64,000 nt of DNA, from positions 31,280 through 95,279 of the forward strand of contig NZ_JACKSJ010000254.1 of NCBI RefSeq assembly GCF_025821665.1. The letters run 5' to 3'. Both the position numbers and the translations under genes were made by a program. The notes below the pieces were generated by a model. It saw only the letters and a program-made list of their open reading frames with translations. It searched no databases and was not told the DNA's origin. Source of the DNA: [Mycobacterium] manitobense. Its GTDB lineage: Bacteria; Actinomycetota; Actinomycetes; Mycobacteriales; Mycobacteriaceae. Positions 8,958 to 18,152 of the stretch are shown here, piece after piece (the stretch's first letter is position 1; the number at the start of each line of letters is the position of its first letter).

Positions 8958-9842
8958 CTAGTGCCCTTTCCTTCGCCGCGACTTCCTGACCACCAAACCT
9001 GCGCGCACGGCGAGGGCTCCCCGGAACGCCCCGCGCAGCGGGGCCTGCCACCACCTCGGGTAACGGTCAGCCAGGAAAGTGTAGGTGCTGCGATGATGCG
9101 CGGCCAAGTTGCGGGCCGGGTCGCGGCCGGTGGAGTGGCCCTTGTGGTGCAACACCTCCGCCGACGGCACGTACACGTTCTGCCAGCCCGCCTTGGCGAG
9201 CCGATCACCCAGGTCGACGTCCTCCATGTACATGAAGTAGCGCTCGTCGAAGCCCGATACGTCGTCGAAGGCGGACCTCCGCAGCAACAGGCACGCCCCG
9301 GACAGCCAGCCGACGACGCGTTCGCTGGGCTCCTCACGGTCCTGCCGGTAGGCCGCCGTCCACGGGTTGGACTTCCAGAACGGGCCGACCACCGCGTGCA
9401 TGCCGCCGCGGACGATGCTCGGCTGGTGGCGCGCCGACGGGTAGACGGTGCCGTCCGGATCGTTGATCAGCGGCCCCAGCGCGCCCGCTCGCGGCCACCG
9501 GGCAGCCGCCTCGAGCAGGGTGTCGATCGAGTGCGGTCCCCACTGCACGTCGGGGTTGGCGACGACGAAGAACTCGGGGTCGCGCGACGGGTCGGCGTCG
9601 CGCAGGTATTCGGAGACGGCGCGGTTCACCGCGGTGCCGTAGCCGAGATTGCCGCCGGTCCGCAGCAGCCGGGTGTTCGGATACCGCTGCAGCGCCTCCT
9701 CGGGCGAGCCGTCGGTCGACCCGTTGTCCGCCATCACCACCGTGACCGGGCGTTCGGTCGCGTGTGGCAGGGACGCCAGGAAGCGGTCGAGGTGCGGGCC
9801 CGGCGAATACGTCACCGTCACCACCACCAGCTCGTCACCCAC
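8958..9842 (-). CDS. wbbL: dTDP-Rha:GlcNAc-diphosphodecaprenol rhamnosyltransferase WbbL
   Basis: Adds L-rhamnose to GlcNAc-PP-decaprenol, forming the linker between peptidoglycan and arabinogalactan; essential in mycobacteria. The 294-residue cytoplasmic-face GT2 enzyme has VTYSPGPHLDRFL at the N-terminus, the nucleotide motif ADNGSTDG near 38-45, the metal motif ANPDVQWGP and the acceptor-site segment YMEDVDLGDRL. The basic C-terminal tail (KSRRRKGH) fits membrane association. It is in the rmlD-wbbL-guanylyltransferase order of Rv3266c-Rv3264c. Confidence 0.95.
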   Translation of the reverse strand: MGDELVVVTVTYSPGPHLDRFLASLPHATERPVTVVMADNGSTDGSPEEALQRYPNTRLLRTGGNLGYGTAVNRAVSEYLRDADPSRDPEFFVVANPDVQWGPHSIDTLLEAAARWPRAGALGPLINDPDGTVYPSARHQPSIVRGGMHAVVGPFWKSNPWTAAYRQDREEPSERVVGWLSGACLLLRRSAFDDVSGFDERYFMYMEDVDLGDRLAKAGWQNVYVPSAEVLHHKGHSTGRDPARNLAAHHRSTYTFLADRYPRWWQAPLRGAFRGALAVRAGLVVRKSRRRKGH

Positions 9843-9880
9843 GTGACATCACCATCACGGCGTAGAGGGTAACCGGGCCG

Positions 9881-10735
9881 TCACGGCGCCTCGTCCAGCG
9901 CGCTGGTCAGCGCCTCCCGCCACGGCCGCAGCGGAGTGAGTCCGGCCGCGGCGGACCGCCTGCCGGACAGCACGGAGTACGCCGGCCGGGGCGCGGGCCG
10001 CGGGTGCCGGTCGGTGCCGACGGGACGGACCCGCTGCGGGTCGGCGCCGAGGAGCTCGAACACCGCCTTGGCCTGTTCGAACCGGCTGGCCTGGCCGTCG
10101 TTCGCCGCGTGCAGCACCGGTGCGTCGACAGTGCCGTCGGCCACCTGGAGCAGGGCGGTCACCAGGTCACCGACGTAGGTGGGGGCGCCGACCTGGTCGG
10201 CCACCACGTCGACGGTGGCGTCGCCGGCCGCCATGCGCCGCATGACCGCCACGAAGTCCGTTCCGCCCGCGGCGCCGCGGTAGATCCACGCGGTGCGGAC
10301 CACGTGCGCGGTCGGCAGCGCGTCGAGCACGGCGCGCTCCCCCGCCAGCTTCGTCCGGCCGTAGACGCCGAGCGGTCCGGTCTCGTCGTCGACCTCGTAG
10401 GGCTCGCGGCGGTCGCCGCTGAAAACATAGTCGGTGGAGATGTGCACCAGGCCGGCGCCGACGGCCGCGCAGGCGCGCGCGATGTGGCCGGGGCCGACTG
10501 CGTTGACCTCGTGGGCGCGCTCGGGCTCCGATTCGGCGGCGTCGACCTTCGTGTAGGCCGCGCAGTTGATCACCACATCGCCGGCGCGCACGACGCGCTG
10601 GGCGGCGGCGGGATCGGTGATGTCCCACTCGGCGGAGGTCAGCGCCGCGACAGTGCGCCCCTCGCGGCGGGCCTGAGCTGCGAGAACGGTGCCCACGAGG
10701 CCGCCTGCCCCGGTGATCACGATGCGCTGCGCCAT
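9881..10735 (-). CDS. rmlD: dTDP-4-dehydrorhamnose reductase
   Basis: Last step of dTDP-L-rhamnose synthesis, supplying WbbL. The 284-residue SDR protein has the dinucleotide loop TGAGGLVG near residues 8-15, the STDYVFSG segment and the catalytic YGRTK (Y-x3-K) motif. ATG 10735 was chosen because it begins MAQRIVITGAGG, while the in-frame sequence upstream is not conserved and would run into the divergent LCP gene promoter. It is followed after 38 bases by wbbL on the same strand. Confidence 0.94.
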   Translation of the reverse strand: MAQRIVITGAGGLVGTVLAAQARREGRTVAALTSAEWDITDPAAAQRVVRAGDVVINCAAYTKVDAAESEPERAHEVNAVGPGHIARACAAVGAGLVHISTDYVFSGDRREPYEVDDETGPLGVYGRTKLAGERAVLDALPTAHVVRTAWIYRGAAGGTDFVAVMRRMAAGDATVDVVADQVGAPTYVGDLVTALLQVADGTVDAPVLHAANDGQASRFEQAKAVFELLGADPQRVRPVGTDRHPRPAPRPAYSVLSGRRSAAAGLTPLRPWREALTSALDEAP

Positions 10736-10814
10736 GGCCGCGAGTCTGACATGGCGGCTGGCACGCCGACGAGCGCTACCTCGATGCGGCGCCACTCGCA
10801 AGTAACCTGGGCTG

Positions 10815-12296
10815 ATGCCCGCCCGTGTACTTCGTGCTGTCGCCGTGACCACCGCGCTGGCGGTGGTGCTGGGGACGGGTGTGGCGTGGAGCCGGATCCG
10901 CTCGTTCGAGTCCGGCATCAACCACATCAGCTCGGCCACACTGGGCGGCGGCGGCGAGGACGGCGCGATCGACGTGTTGCTGGTCGGGTCGGACAGCCGC
11001 ACCGACGCCCACGGCAACCCGCTGTCGGCCGACGAGCTCGCAACGCTGCGCGCCGGTGACGACGTCGCGACCAACACCGACACCATCATCTTGATCCGCA
11101 TCCCGAACAGCGGCGAGTCGGCCACCGCGATCTCCATTCCCCGCGACTCCTACGTCGAGACGCCGGGCATGTACAAGACGAAGATCAACGGCGTCTACGG
11201 CGAGGCCAGGTTCGAGACGCTGAAGCAGCTCGTCGAGGTCGAGGGCATGGATCCGGCGCAGGCTGAGAAGCAGGCCGTCGAAGACGGTCGCGAGGCGCTG
11301 ATCAAGACCGTCGCCAATCTCACCGGTGTCACCGTCGACCACTACGCCGAGATCGGCCTGCTCGGCTTCTCGTTGATCACCGACGCCCTGGGCGGTGTCG
11401 ACGTCTGCCTCAAAGATGCGGTCTACGAACCCCTTTCGGGTGCCGACTTCCCGGCCGGCTGGCAGAAGCTCAACGGCCCCCAGGCGCTGAGCTTCGTGCG
11501 GCAGCGCCACGACCTGCCGCGTGGCGACCTCGACCGGGTGACCCGCCAGCAGGCGGTGATGGCGTCACTCGCCCACGAGGTGATCTCCAGCAAGACGCTG
11601 TCGAGCCCCGCCACGCTGAGCCGGCTGGAAGCCGCGGTGCAGCGCTCGGTGGTGCTCTCCGACGGCTGGGACATCATGGATTTCGTCGACCAGCTGCAGA
11701 AGCTGGCGGCGGGCAACGTCGCGTTCGCCACCATTCCCGTTCTGCGGGAGGACGGTTGGAGCGACGACGGTATGCAGAGCGTGGTGCGGGTGGACCCGGT
11801 CCAGGTGCAGGAGTGGGTGTCGAGCCTGTTGCACGACCAGGACGAGGGCAAGACCGAGGAACTCGCCTACACGCCGAGCAAGACCACCGCGGAGGTGGTC
11901 AACGCGACCGACATCAACGGGCTGGCCGCCGCGGTGTCGGGAGTGCTGGCGGAGAAGGGATTCACGCCCGGCCCGACCGGCAACCACGAACAGGGCGTCC
12001 AGGTGAGCGGCAGCCAGGTTCAGGCCGCCACGGCCGACGACCTCGGCGCGCAGGCGGTCGCCAAGGATCTCGGTGGGCTTCCGGTCGTCGAGGACGCCTC
12101 GGTGCCGTCCGGCGCGGTGCGGGTGGTGCTGGCCGGCGACTACACCGGCCCGGGCTCGGGTCTCGACGGCGCCGACCCCGCCCTGCTGGCCGCAGACCCG
12201 GCGGCCGGCGGGTCGACCGAGGAGTCGACCGGGGTGCCCCCGACGCCTGCGCCGGTGATCACCGCGGGCTCCGACGACCCGGAGTGCGTCAACTGA
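10815..12296 (+). CDS. LytR-CpsA-Psr (LCP) family cell-wall polymer ligase (Rv3267 homologue)
   Basis: LCP enzymes transfer polyprenyl-linked glycopolymers to peptidoglycan; the Rv3267 type (Lcp1/CpsA2) joins arabinogalactan to peptidoglycan. The 493-residue protein has one N-terminal membrane segment (about 7-25), an LCP domain (about 50-260) with VLLVGSDSRT, NTDTIILIRI, SIPRDSYV and SFVRQRHDLPRGDLDR, and a C-terminal LytR_C domain (about 330-430) before a Thr/Pro-rich tail. It is divergent from rmlD, 79 bases apart, in keeping with the shared linker pathway. Whether it also handles the inserted exopolysaccharide is unknown. Confidence 0.92.
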   Translation: MPARVLRAVAVTTALAVVLGTGVAWSRIRSFESGINHISSATLGGGGEDGAIDVLLVGSDSRTDAHGNPLSADELATLRAGDDVATNTDTIILIRIPNSGESATAISIPRDSYVETPGMYKTKINGVYGEARFETLKQLVEVEGMDPAQAEKQAVEDGREALIKTVANLTGVTVDHYAEIGLLGFSLITDALGGVDVCLKDAVYEPLSGADFPAGWQKLNGPQALSFVRQRHDLPRGDLDRVTRQQAVMASLAHEVISSKTLSSPATLSRLEAAVQRSVVLSDGWDIMDFVDQLQKLAAGNVAFATIPVLREDGWSDDGMQSVVRVDPVQVQEWVSSLLHDQDEGKTEELAYTPSKTTAEVVNATDINGLAAAVSGVLAEKGFTPGPTGNHEQGVQVSGSQVQAATADDLGAQAVAKDLGGLPVVEDASVPSGAVRVVLAGDYTGPGSGLDGADPALLAADPAAGGSTEESTGVPPTPAPVITAGSDDPECVN

Positions 12297-12297
12297 C

Positions 12298-13002
12298 ATG
12301 ACCACCGTCTCCGGTGCGGTGCTCGACCCGCTGCTGGCGGCCGACCCCGTCGGGCCGCGCATCACCTACTACGACGACGCCACCGGCGAGCGCATCGAGC
12401 TGTCCGCGGTGACCCTGGCCAACTGGGCGGCCAAGACGGCCAATCTGCTGCGCGACGAACTGGGCGCCGGACCGGGCAGCCGGGTGGCGGTGCTGCTGCC
12501 CGCCCACTGGCAGACCGCGGCGGTGCTGTTCGGTGTCTGGTGGATCGGCGCCGAGGTGGTGCTCGACGGCGAGGCCGACGTCGCGCTGTGCACGCTCGAC
12601 CGGCTGCCCGAGGCGGACGCCGCGGTCGGCGTCGGCGAGATCGCCGTGCTGTCACTGGATCCGTTCGGCAAGCCGGTGCCCGATCTGCCCGTCGGGATCA
12701 CCGACTACGCCACCGCGGTGCGCGTGCACGGCGACCAGATCGTTCCCGAACGCAGCCCCGGGCCCGCCCTGGCCGGGCGGTCAGCCGACGAGGTGATCAC
12801 CGCGGCGCGGGAATCCGCTACGGCGCAAGGAATCACGGCCACCGACCGGGTACTGTCCACCCACGCGTGGGCCACCGCCGACGACCTCGTCGACCATCTG
12901 CTCGCGGTGTTCGCCGCCGGCGGATCGCTGGTTCAGGTGACGAACCCTGACACCGCGGGGCTGCCACGCCGCCGCGAGATGGAGAAGGTCACCCGCGGCT
13001 GA
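12298..13002 (+). CDS. TIGR03089-type protein with truncated acyl-CoA-synthetase-like fold (Rv3268 homologue)
   Basis: A 234-residue actinobacterial protein resembling the N-terminal part of AMP-dependent ligases (a segment like LRDELGAGPGSRVAVLLPAHWQ) but lacking the P-loop and C-terminal lid, so it is probably not a functional ligase. It starts one base after the LCP gene stop and is surely co-transcribed with it. The role is unknown. It is convergent with fadE25, three bases away. Confidence 0.8.
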   Translation: MTTVSGAVLDPLLAADPVGPRITYYDDATGERIELSAVTLANWAAKTANLLRDELGAGPGSRVAVLLPAHWQTAAVLFGVWWIGAEVVLDGEADVALCTLDRLPEADAAVGVGEIAVLSLDPFGKPVPDLPVGITDYATAVRVHGDQIVPERSPGPALAGRSADEVITAARESATAQGITATDRVLSTHAWATADDLVDHLLAVFAAGGSLVQVTNPDTAGLPRRREMEKVTRG

Positions 13003-13005
13003 CGG

Positions 13006-14172
13006 TCACTTCAGCAGTGCGCGCGACATCACGACGCGCTGGATCTGGTTGGTGCCCTCGTAGATCTGGGTGATCTTGGCGTCGCGCATCATCCGCTCCA
13101 CCGGGAAGTCGATGGTGTAGCCGGCGCCGCCGAACAACTGGACGGCGTCGGTGGTCACCTCCATCGCGACATCGGAGGCGAAGCACTTCGACGCCGCGGA
13201 GATGAAGCCGAGCGCCGGTTCGCCGCGCTCGGCACGGGCGGCGGCGCTGTAGACCATCAACCGGGCCGCCTCCACCTTCATCGCCATGTCGGCGAGCATG
13301 AACTGCACACCCTGGTTGTCGCTGACCGGGCGGCCGAACTGCTTGCGGTCCTTGGTGTAGGCGATCGCCGCGTCCAGTGCACCCTGCGCGATGCCCACCG
13401 CCTGCGCACCGATCGTCGGGCGGGTGTGGTCGAGGGTGGCCAGCGCAGTCTTGAAGCCGGTGCCCGGCTCGCCGATGATCCGGTCACCGGGAATGCGGCA
13501 GTTCTCGAAGTACAGCTCGGTGGTCGGCGAGCCCTTGATGCCTAGCTTCTTCTCCTTGGGCCCGATGCTGAAGCCTTCGTCGTCGAGGTGCACCACGAAC
13601 GCCGAGATACCGTTGGCGCCCTTGTCCGGATCGGTCACCGCCATCACGGTGTACCAGTCCGACTTGCCGCCATTGGTGATCCACGCCTTGGTGCCGTTGA
13701 GGATCCAGTCCTCGCCGTCGGCCTTGGCGCGGGTCCGCATGGCGGCCGCATCGCTGCCCGCTTCGCGCTCCGAGAGCGCATAGGACGCCATCGCCCCGTC
13801 GACGAGGTCGGAGAGCACCTTCTTCTTGAGGTCCTCCGAACCCCGCAGAATCAGACCCATCGTGCCCAGCTTGTTCACCGCCGGGATCAGCGACGCCGAC
13901 GCATCGACGCGCGCGACCTCCTCGATCACGATGCAGGCCGCGACCGAGTCCGCACCCTGGCCGCCGTACTCCTCGGGCACGTGCACGGCGTTGAAACCCG
14001 AGGCGTTCAACGCCTGCAGGGCCTCCTCCGGGAAGCGCGACTGCTCGTCCACCTCCGCGGCGTGCGGTGCGATCTCCTTCTCCGCGAGTGCGCGGATCGC
14101 GCTGCGCAACTCCTGATGTTCCTCAGGCAACTGGAACACGTCGAACGACTGATTACCGGCCCAATGAGCCAT
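13006..14172 (-). CDS. fadE25: Acyl-CoA dehydrogenase FadE25
   Basis: A flavin enzyme that introduces the alpha-beta double bond in acyl-CoA. The 388-residue protein has the usual three-part fold: N-terminal helices, a middle FAD-contact segment (YALSEREAGSDAAAM) and a C-terminal helical domain with the QLFGGAGYT motif and the catalytic Glu region YEGTNQIQR. It is the Rv3274c homologue. In M. tuberculosis, ctpC and a few other genes (Rv3269-Rv3273) separate it from the LCP operon; here they are missing and only three bases lie between. Confidence 0.93.
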   Translation of the reverse strand: MAHWAGNQSFDVFQLPEEHQELRSAIRALAEKEIAPHAAEVDEQSRFPEEALQALNASGFNAVHVPEEYGGQGADSVAACIVIEEVARVDASASLIPAVNKLGTMGLILRGSEDLKKKVLSDLVDGAMASYALSEREAGSDAAAMRTRAKADGEDWILNGTKAWITNGGKSDWYTVMAVTDPDKGANGISAFVVHLDDEGFSIGPKEKKLGIKGSPTTELYFENCRIPGDRIIGEPGTGFKTALATLDHTRPTIGAQAVGIAQGALDAAIAYTKDRKQFGRPVSDNQGVQFMLADMAMKVEAARLMVYSAAARAERGEPALGFISAASKCFASDVAMEVTTDAVQLFGGAGYTIDFPVERMMRDAKITQIYEGTNQIQRVVMSRALLK

Positions 14173-14211
14173 CGCGGCCTCCTAGCTACTCACCGGTAAC
14201 TTTACCCGCTG

Positions 14212-14802
14212 TCAGCCGTCGCCCAGCAACCGGTCCCGCAACGCGGCGTCTTTGGCGAGGACCATCTGCTCGAGATCGGCCTGGAACGCGGTCATCCGGT
14301 CGCGCAGCGCCACATCGGCGGCGCCGAGAATCCGCACCGCGAGCAGGCCCGCGTTGCGTGCTCCACCGATCGACACCGTGGCCACCGGCACGCCCGCGGG
14401 CATCTGCACGATCGACAGCAGCGAGTCCAGCCCGTCGAGTCGTGCCAGGGGCACCGGCACCCCGATGACCGGCAGCGGCGTCGCCGAGGCCACCATGCCG
14501 GGCAGGTGGGCGGCACCGCCTGCGCCGGCGATGATCACCTCGACGCCCCGCTCGGCCGCGGTGCGCGCGTAGTCGAGCATCCGGCCCGGTGTTCGGTGCG
14601 CCGAGACGACGCCGACCTCGAAGGGCACCTCGAACTCGGCGAGCGCCTCGGCGGCTTCGGCCATCACCGACCAGTCGCTGTCGCTGCCCATGATCACGCC
14701 AACTCGCGGCGCGGGTGCTGCTTCCCGGGTCGCTTCGCTCCTGCCCTCTGGTGCTGCTTCCCGGGTCGCTTCGCTCCTGCCCTCTGGTGCTCCGGAACTC
14801 AT
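14212..14802 (-). CDS. purE: N5-carboxyaminoimidazole ribonucleotide mutase, with repeat-derived N-terminal extension
   Basis: Purine biosynthesis: converts N5-CAIR from PurK to CAIR. The 196-residue protein has the PurE signatures GVIMGSDSDW, VVSAHRTP and IAGAGGAAHLPGM. ATG 14802 overlaps the purK TGA by four bases (ATGA), and this decides the start. Between the start and the conserved core (from about residue 31) lies a 12-residue duplication, APEGRSEATREA twice, encoded by a 36-base tandem repeat. It is absent from PurE of M. tuberculosis as I know it and looks inserted in frame at the coupling site. Confidence 0.94.
   Translation of the reverse strand: MSSGAPEGRSEATREAAPEGRSEATREAAPAPRVGVIMGSDSDWSVMAEAAEALAEFEVPFEVGVVSAHRTPGRMLDYARTAAERGVEVIIAGAGGAAHLPGMVASATPLPVIGVPVPLARLDGLDSLLSIVQMPAGVPVATVSIGGARNAGLLAVRILGAADVALRDRMTAFQADLEQMVLAKDAALRDRLLGDG
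14714..14785 (-). repeat. Two tandem copies of a 36-bp repeat inside the 5' end of purE
   Basis: The 36-base unit occurs twice head to tail without a mismatch (14714-14749 and 14750-14785), followed by a six-base start of a third copy. Being a multiple of three, it keeps the frame and adds 12 residues per copy. It sits 17 bases inside purE, immediately downstream of the purK-purE ATGA overlap. The unit contains an imperfect dyad around AGCGAAGCGA. Confidence 0.95.
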
Positions 14803-15992
14803 CTGTGCGGGTCCCATCCGTCGGTCCATTCGGCGTGCGACAGCCAGTGTGCCGCCCGTTCGGCACGCTCGCGCAGGTACTCCGCGTCGCGGCCGGGGAT
14901 GTTCACGTGGCCGATCTTGCGGCCGGGCCGTTCGGTCTTGCCGTACAGGTGCACCTTGGCGTCGGGCAGCCGGGCGAACAGGTGGTGCAGACGTTCGTCC
15001 ATGCCCATCGCCGGAGTCTGCGCGGCGCCCAGGACGTTGGCCATCACCGTCACCGGGGTGAGCAGACCGGTGTCGCCGAGCGGATAGTCCAGCACCGCCC
15101 GCACGTGCTGCTCGAACTGACTGGTCCGTGCGCCGTCCATGGTCCAGTGCCCGGAGTTGTGCGGGCGCATCGCCAGCTCGTTGACCAGCAGCCCGCCCTC
15201 GACGGTCTCGAAGAGCTCCACCGCGAGCACCCCCACCACGCCGAGCTCCGACGCCAGACTCAGCGCGAGTTTCTGTGCCGCCGAGCTCGTCTCATCGGAC
15301 AGCCCGGCTGCGGGCGCGATCACCGTCACGCAGATCCCGTCGCGCTGCACGGTCTCCACCACCGGCCACGCCGCCCCCTGACCGAACGGTGACCGGGCCA
15401 CCAGCGCGGCGAGTTCGCGCCGCATCTGCACCCGCTCCTCGGCCAGCACGGCCACTCCGTCGGCCAGGTAGCGGGCCACCACCTCGCGGGCGTGCCCGGC
15501 GTCGCGGGTCAGCACGACCCCGCGTCCGTCATAGCCGCCGCGGACCGTCTTGATCACCACCGGCCCACCGACGGCGCGCGAGAAGGCTTCGACGTCGTCG
15601 ACCGACTCGAGCGCGGTGTAGCGCGGTATGGGAGCGCCGAGCGCCTCGAGCCGGCGGCGCATCACCAATTTGTCCTGCGCGTGCACCAGCGCGGCGGGCG
15701 GCGGCGCGACATTGACGCCCTCGCCGATCAGCGTGTCGAGCAGTTCGGTCGGCACATGCTCGTGGTCGAACGTCAGCGCGCTGGCCCCGGCGGCGGCCCG
15801 GCGCAGCGCGTCGAGGTCGGTGTGGGATCCGATCACCACGTCAGGGGTGACCTGGGCGGCTGGCTCGTCGGGGGCGGTGGCCAGCACGCGCAGCGACTGA
15901 CCGAGGGCGATTGCCGCCTGATGGGTCATCCGGGCCAGCTGGCCCCCGCCGATCATTGCCACGACGGGCGGCGAGGAGGAATTCGTCGGCAC
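14799..15992 (-). CDS. purK: N5-carboxyaminoimidazole ribonucleotide synthase
   Basis: ATP-grasp enzyme that carboxylates AIR using bicarbonate, upstream of PurE. The 397-residue protein has the N-terminal glycine loop MIGGGQLARM near residues 12-21, the ATP-grasp segment VIKTVRGGYDGRGV, and the LAVELFETVEGGLLVNELAMRPHNSGH metal/ATP region (written here only as LFETVEGGLL and MRPHNSGH). It is divergent from the GtrA gene and coupled to purE by an ATGA overlap (Rv3276c-Rv3275c). Confidence 0.95.
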   Translation of the reverse strand: MPTNSSSPPVVAMIGGGQLARMTHQAAIALGQSLRVLATAPDEPAAQVTPDVVIGSHTDLDALRRAAAGASALTFDHEHVPTELLDTLIGEGVNVAPPPAALVHAQDKLVMRRRLEALGAPIPRYTALESVDDVEAFSRAVGGPVVIKTVRGGYDGRGVVLTRDAGHAREVVARYLADGVAVLAEERVQMRRELAALVARSPFGQGAAWPVVETVQRDGICVTVIAPAAGLSDETSSAAQKLALSLASELGVVGVLAVELFETVEGGLLVNELAMRPHNSGHWTMDGARTSQFEQHVRAVLDYPLGDTGLLTPVTVMANVLGAAQTPAMGMDERLHHLFARLPDAKVHLYGKTERPGRKIGHVNIPGRDAEYLRERAERAAHWLSHAEWTDGWDPHR

Positions 15993-16087
15993 GCCGCCTA
16001 TCGTGTCACGATCCCGGCCAACGCCCTGACCTGGGGCGCAGCCGCGGATTCCGCGTCGTCACGGGCCGTTACGTAGACTGCCTCCTT

Positions 16088-16795
16088 GTGTCCTTTGCCG
16101 ATGCGACGATCAAGCGCCTTCCGGGGCCGATCCGTCCCTACGCCGAGCAGCACCACGAACTGATCAAGTTCGCCATCGTCGGTGCGACGACGTTCATCAT
16201 CGACTCGGCGATCTTCTTCACGCTCAAGCTGACGATCCTCGAACCCAAGCCGGTGACCGCCAAGATCATCGCCGGCATCGTGGCCGTGATCGCGTCGTAC
16301 ATCCTCAACCGGGAATGGAGCTTCCGCGACCGGGGTGGCCGCGAGCGCCACCACGAGGCGCTGCTGTTCTTCGGGTTCAGCGGAGTCGGCGTGCTGCTGA
16401 GCATGGCGCCGCTGTACTTCTCCAGCTACGTGCTGGGCCTCCGGGTGCCCGAGGTGTCGTTGACCATCGAGAACATCGCCGACTTCGTCTCGGCCTACAT
16501 CATCGGCAATCTGCTGCAGATGGCGTTCCGGTTCTGGGCGTTCCGGCGCTGGGTCTTCCCCGACGAGTTCGGGCGCAACCCGGAGCGGGCGCTGGAGTCC
16601 ACCCTCACCGGCGGCGGCTTCGCCGAGGCGATGGAAGATCATCTGGAGCACCACGAGCAGGGGCGTCTCGGCAAGGGCGCCGGGAACGGCCTGCAGCACG
16701 ACCCCGCAGACGGCACGGTCACGCCGCTGCGCCGACGCGCCCGGCGAGGTCAGCTGGGCGACTCCTCGGAACCGAGGGTGTCGAAGACTTCGTGA
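16088..16795 (+). CDS. GtrA-family membrane protein (Rv3277 homologue)
   Basis: GtrA-like proteins are small four-helix membrane proteins thought to help move polyprenyl-linked sugars across the membrane. The 235-residue protein has four predicted segments (about 26-45, 53-72, 90-112, 125-148 in the GtrA core), the motif NREWSFRDRGG between helices 2 and 3, and FRFWAFRRWVFP after helix 4, followed by a charged, His/Glu-rich tail. The start is GTG 16088; other GTG/TTG choices are possible. The end overlaps the convergent PH-domain gene by 46 bases. The neighbourhood of cell-wall genes fits a role in envelope glycosylation. Confidence 0.88.
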   Translation: MSFADATIKRLPGPIRPYAEQHHELIKFAIVGATTFIIDSAIFFTLKLTILEPKPVTAKIIAGIVAVIASYILNREWSFRDRGGRERHHEALLFFGFSGVGVLLSMAPLYFSSYVLGLRVPEVSLTIENIADFVSAYIIGNLLQMAFRFWAFRRWVFPDEFGRNPERALESTLTGGGFAEAMEDHLEHHEQGRLGKGAGNGLQHDPADGTVTPLRRRARRGQLGDSSEPRVSKTS

Positions 16796-17268
16796 TACAG
16801 CAGTGAATGCACCCGCTCCACGCGGGGGATGTCGTGGAATTCCAGTGGGTCCTGAGCCGCCGACTCGATGATCAGCGTCCCGGTGCGCAGAATCCGGTCG
16901 AGCAGGCCGTGCCGGAACTCGACGCTGTTGATCCGCGCCAGCGGGATGTCGATGCCCGAGCGGGTGAGGACACCGTGCCGGAACATCACCCGCCGGTCGG
17001 TGATCACGAAGTGCGTCGTCCACCAGTTCAGGAACGGCCACGCCGTCAGCCAGCCGATGAGCACGGCCCAGATCGCGGCGATCACGCCCAGCACGACCGT
17101 CCGGGCGGTGGGATCCCAGCCGAGGGTGTTGACGTAGCCCGCGCCGAAGGCCGCCACCGCGGTGGCCAGCAACAGCACCAGCACCGGTCCGATCAACCGC
17201 TTCCAGTGCGGGTGCCGGTGCAGCACCACCTGCTCGTCGTTGGCCAGCACGTTCTCCGGGTAGCCCAC
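16750..17268 (-). CDS. PH domain-containing membrane protein (Rv3278c homologue)
   Basis: A 172-residue protein of the bacterial PH (bPH2/DUF304) family. Two membrane segments lie at about 25-45 and 57-80, followed by a cytoplasmic PH-like domain with FVITDRRVMFRHGVLTR and IPLARINSVEFRHGLLDRILRTG. Its function is unknown. It lies nine bases after the birA start region on the same strand, so birA is followed by this gene in one operon. Confidence 0.88.
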   Translation of the reverse strand: MGYPENVLANDEQVVLHRHPHWKRLIGPVLVLLLATAVAAFGAGYVNTLGWDPTARTVVLGVIAAIWAVLIGWLTAWPFLNWWTTHFVITDRRVMFRHGVLTRSGIDIPLARINSVEFRHGLLDRILRTGTLIIESAAQDPLEFHDIPRVERVHSLLYHEVFDTLGSEESPS

Positions 17269-17277
17269 GGCAGCACT

Positions 17278-18102
17278 CTACGACTCGACCGGCCGCAGAT
17301 GGGTGATGTCGCCCGCGGACACGGTGACCAGCTCGCCGGGCGTCCTGATCTGCAGCCGCCCCACGCCGTCGATGCCCTCGGCCACGCCTTCGACCGCACG
17401 GTCCCCTGGCAGTGTCGCGCGCACCCGGCTGCCCAGGGTCCGGCTGCGGGCACGGTAGTCGGCGGCGAGCGCGTCGTCCCGCCCGTCTGCGCGACGCCAC
17501 CGGGTGGTCACCTCCGCCAGGTGGCGTAGCACCGCTGCGGCCAGCCGATCGCGGTCGACGGCATCCACCCCGAGCATCGCCAGCGAGACGGCCACGGGAT
17601 CGGGCGCCTCGTCGGCGGTCATCGTGGCGTTGATGCCGAGCCCGACCACCACCGTCCGGGCCGGCGCGGCGACCTCGGCCAGGATGCCGGCCAGCTTGCC
17701 CGGCGAGTCCTGCGGGCCGACCTGCACGTCGTTGGGCCACTTGAGGCCGGCGGCCACGCCTGCGACCTCGGCCACTGCGTCGACGACCGCGACCCCGGCG
17801 GCCAGCGGGAGCCATCCCCACGCATCGGGGGCCACGTCACCGACATCGACGCCGACCGACAGCGCGAGCTGCGAGCGCGGTGGCGCGGACCACCGGCGGC
17901 CGTGCCTGCCGCGCCCGGCGCTCTGGTGCTCGGCGATCAGCACCGCACCGGCGATGTCCTCCCCCGCCGCGGACCTGGCCAGCAGGTCGGCATTGGTGGA
18001 GCCCGTCTCCTCGACGACGTCCAGCCTCGTCCACGGCGGCGCGGTCAGCCCGCCGCGCAGGAATTCCGCGTCGAGCGCGGGTCGCGTCCGGTCTGTGTTC
18101 AC
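17278..18102 (-). CDS. birA: Biotin--[acetyl-CoA-carboxylase] ligase
   Basis: Attaches biotin to the carrier domain of acyl-CoA carboxylases such as AccA3, encoded further right in this window. The 274-residue protein is the catalytic-only form without the N-terminal helix-turn-helix repressor domain. It has the biotinyl-AMP loop GRGRHGR at 63-69, KWPNDV near 121 and the KLAGIL(A)E segment. In M. tuberculosis birA is followed by accD5; here 19 kb of exopolysaccharide genes separates them. Confidence 0.95.
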   Translation of the reverse strand: MNTDRTRPALDAEFLRGGLTAPPWTRLDVVEETGSTNADLLARSAAGEDIAGAVLIAEHQSAGRGRHGRRWSAPPRSQLALSVGVDVGDVAPDAWGWLPLAAGVAVVDAVAEVAGVAAGLKWPNDVQVGPQDSPGKLAGILAEVAAPARTVVVGLGINATMTADEAPDPVAVSLAMLGVDAVDRDRLAAAVLRHLAEVTTRWRRADGRDDALAADYRARSRTLGSRVRATLPGDRAVEGVAEGIDGVGRLQIRTPGELVTVSAGDITHLRPVES

Positions 18103-18152
18103 CGGTACAGGCTAGGGGCTCCGGTGCCGCCCGCACGCCCGCGGCCATCATA

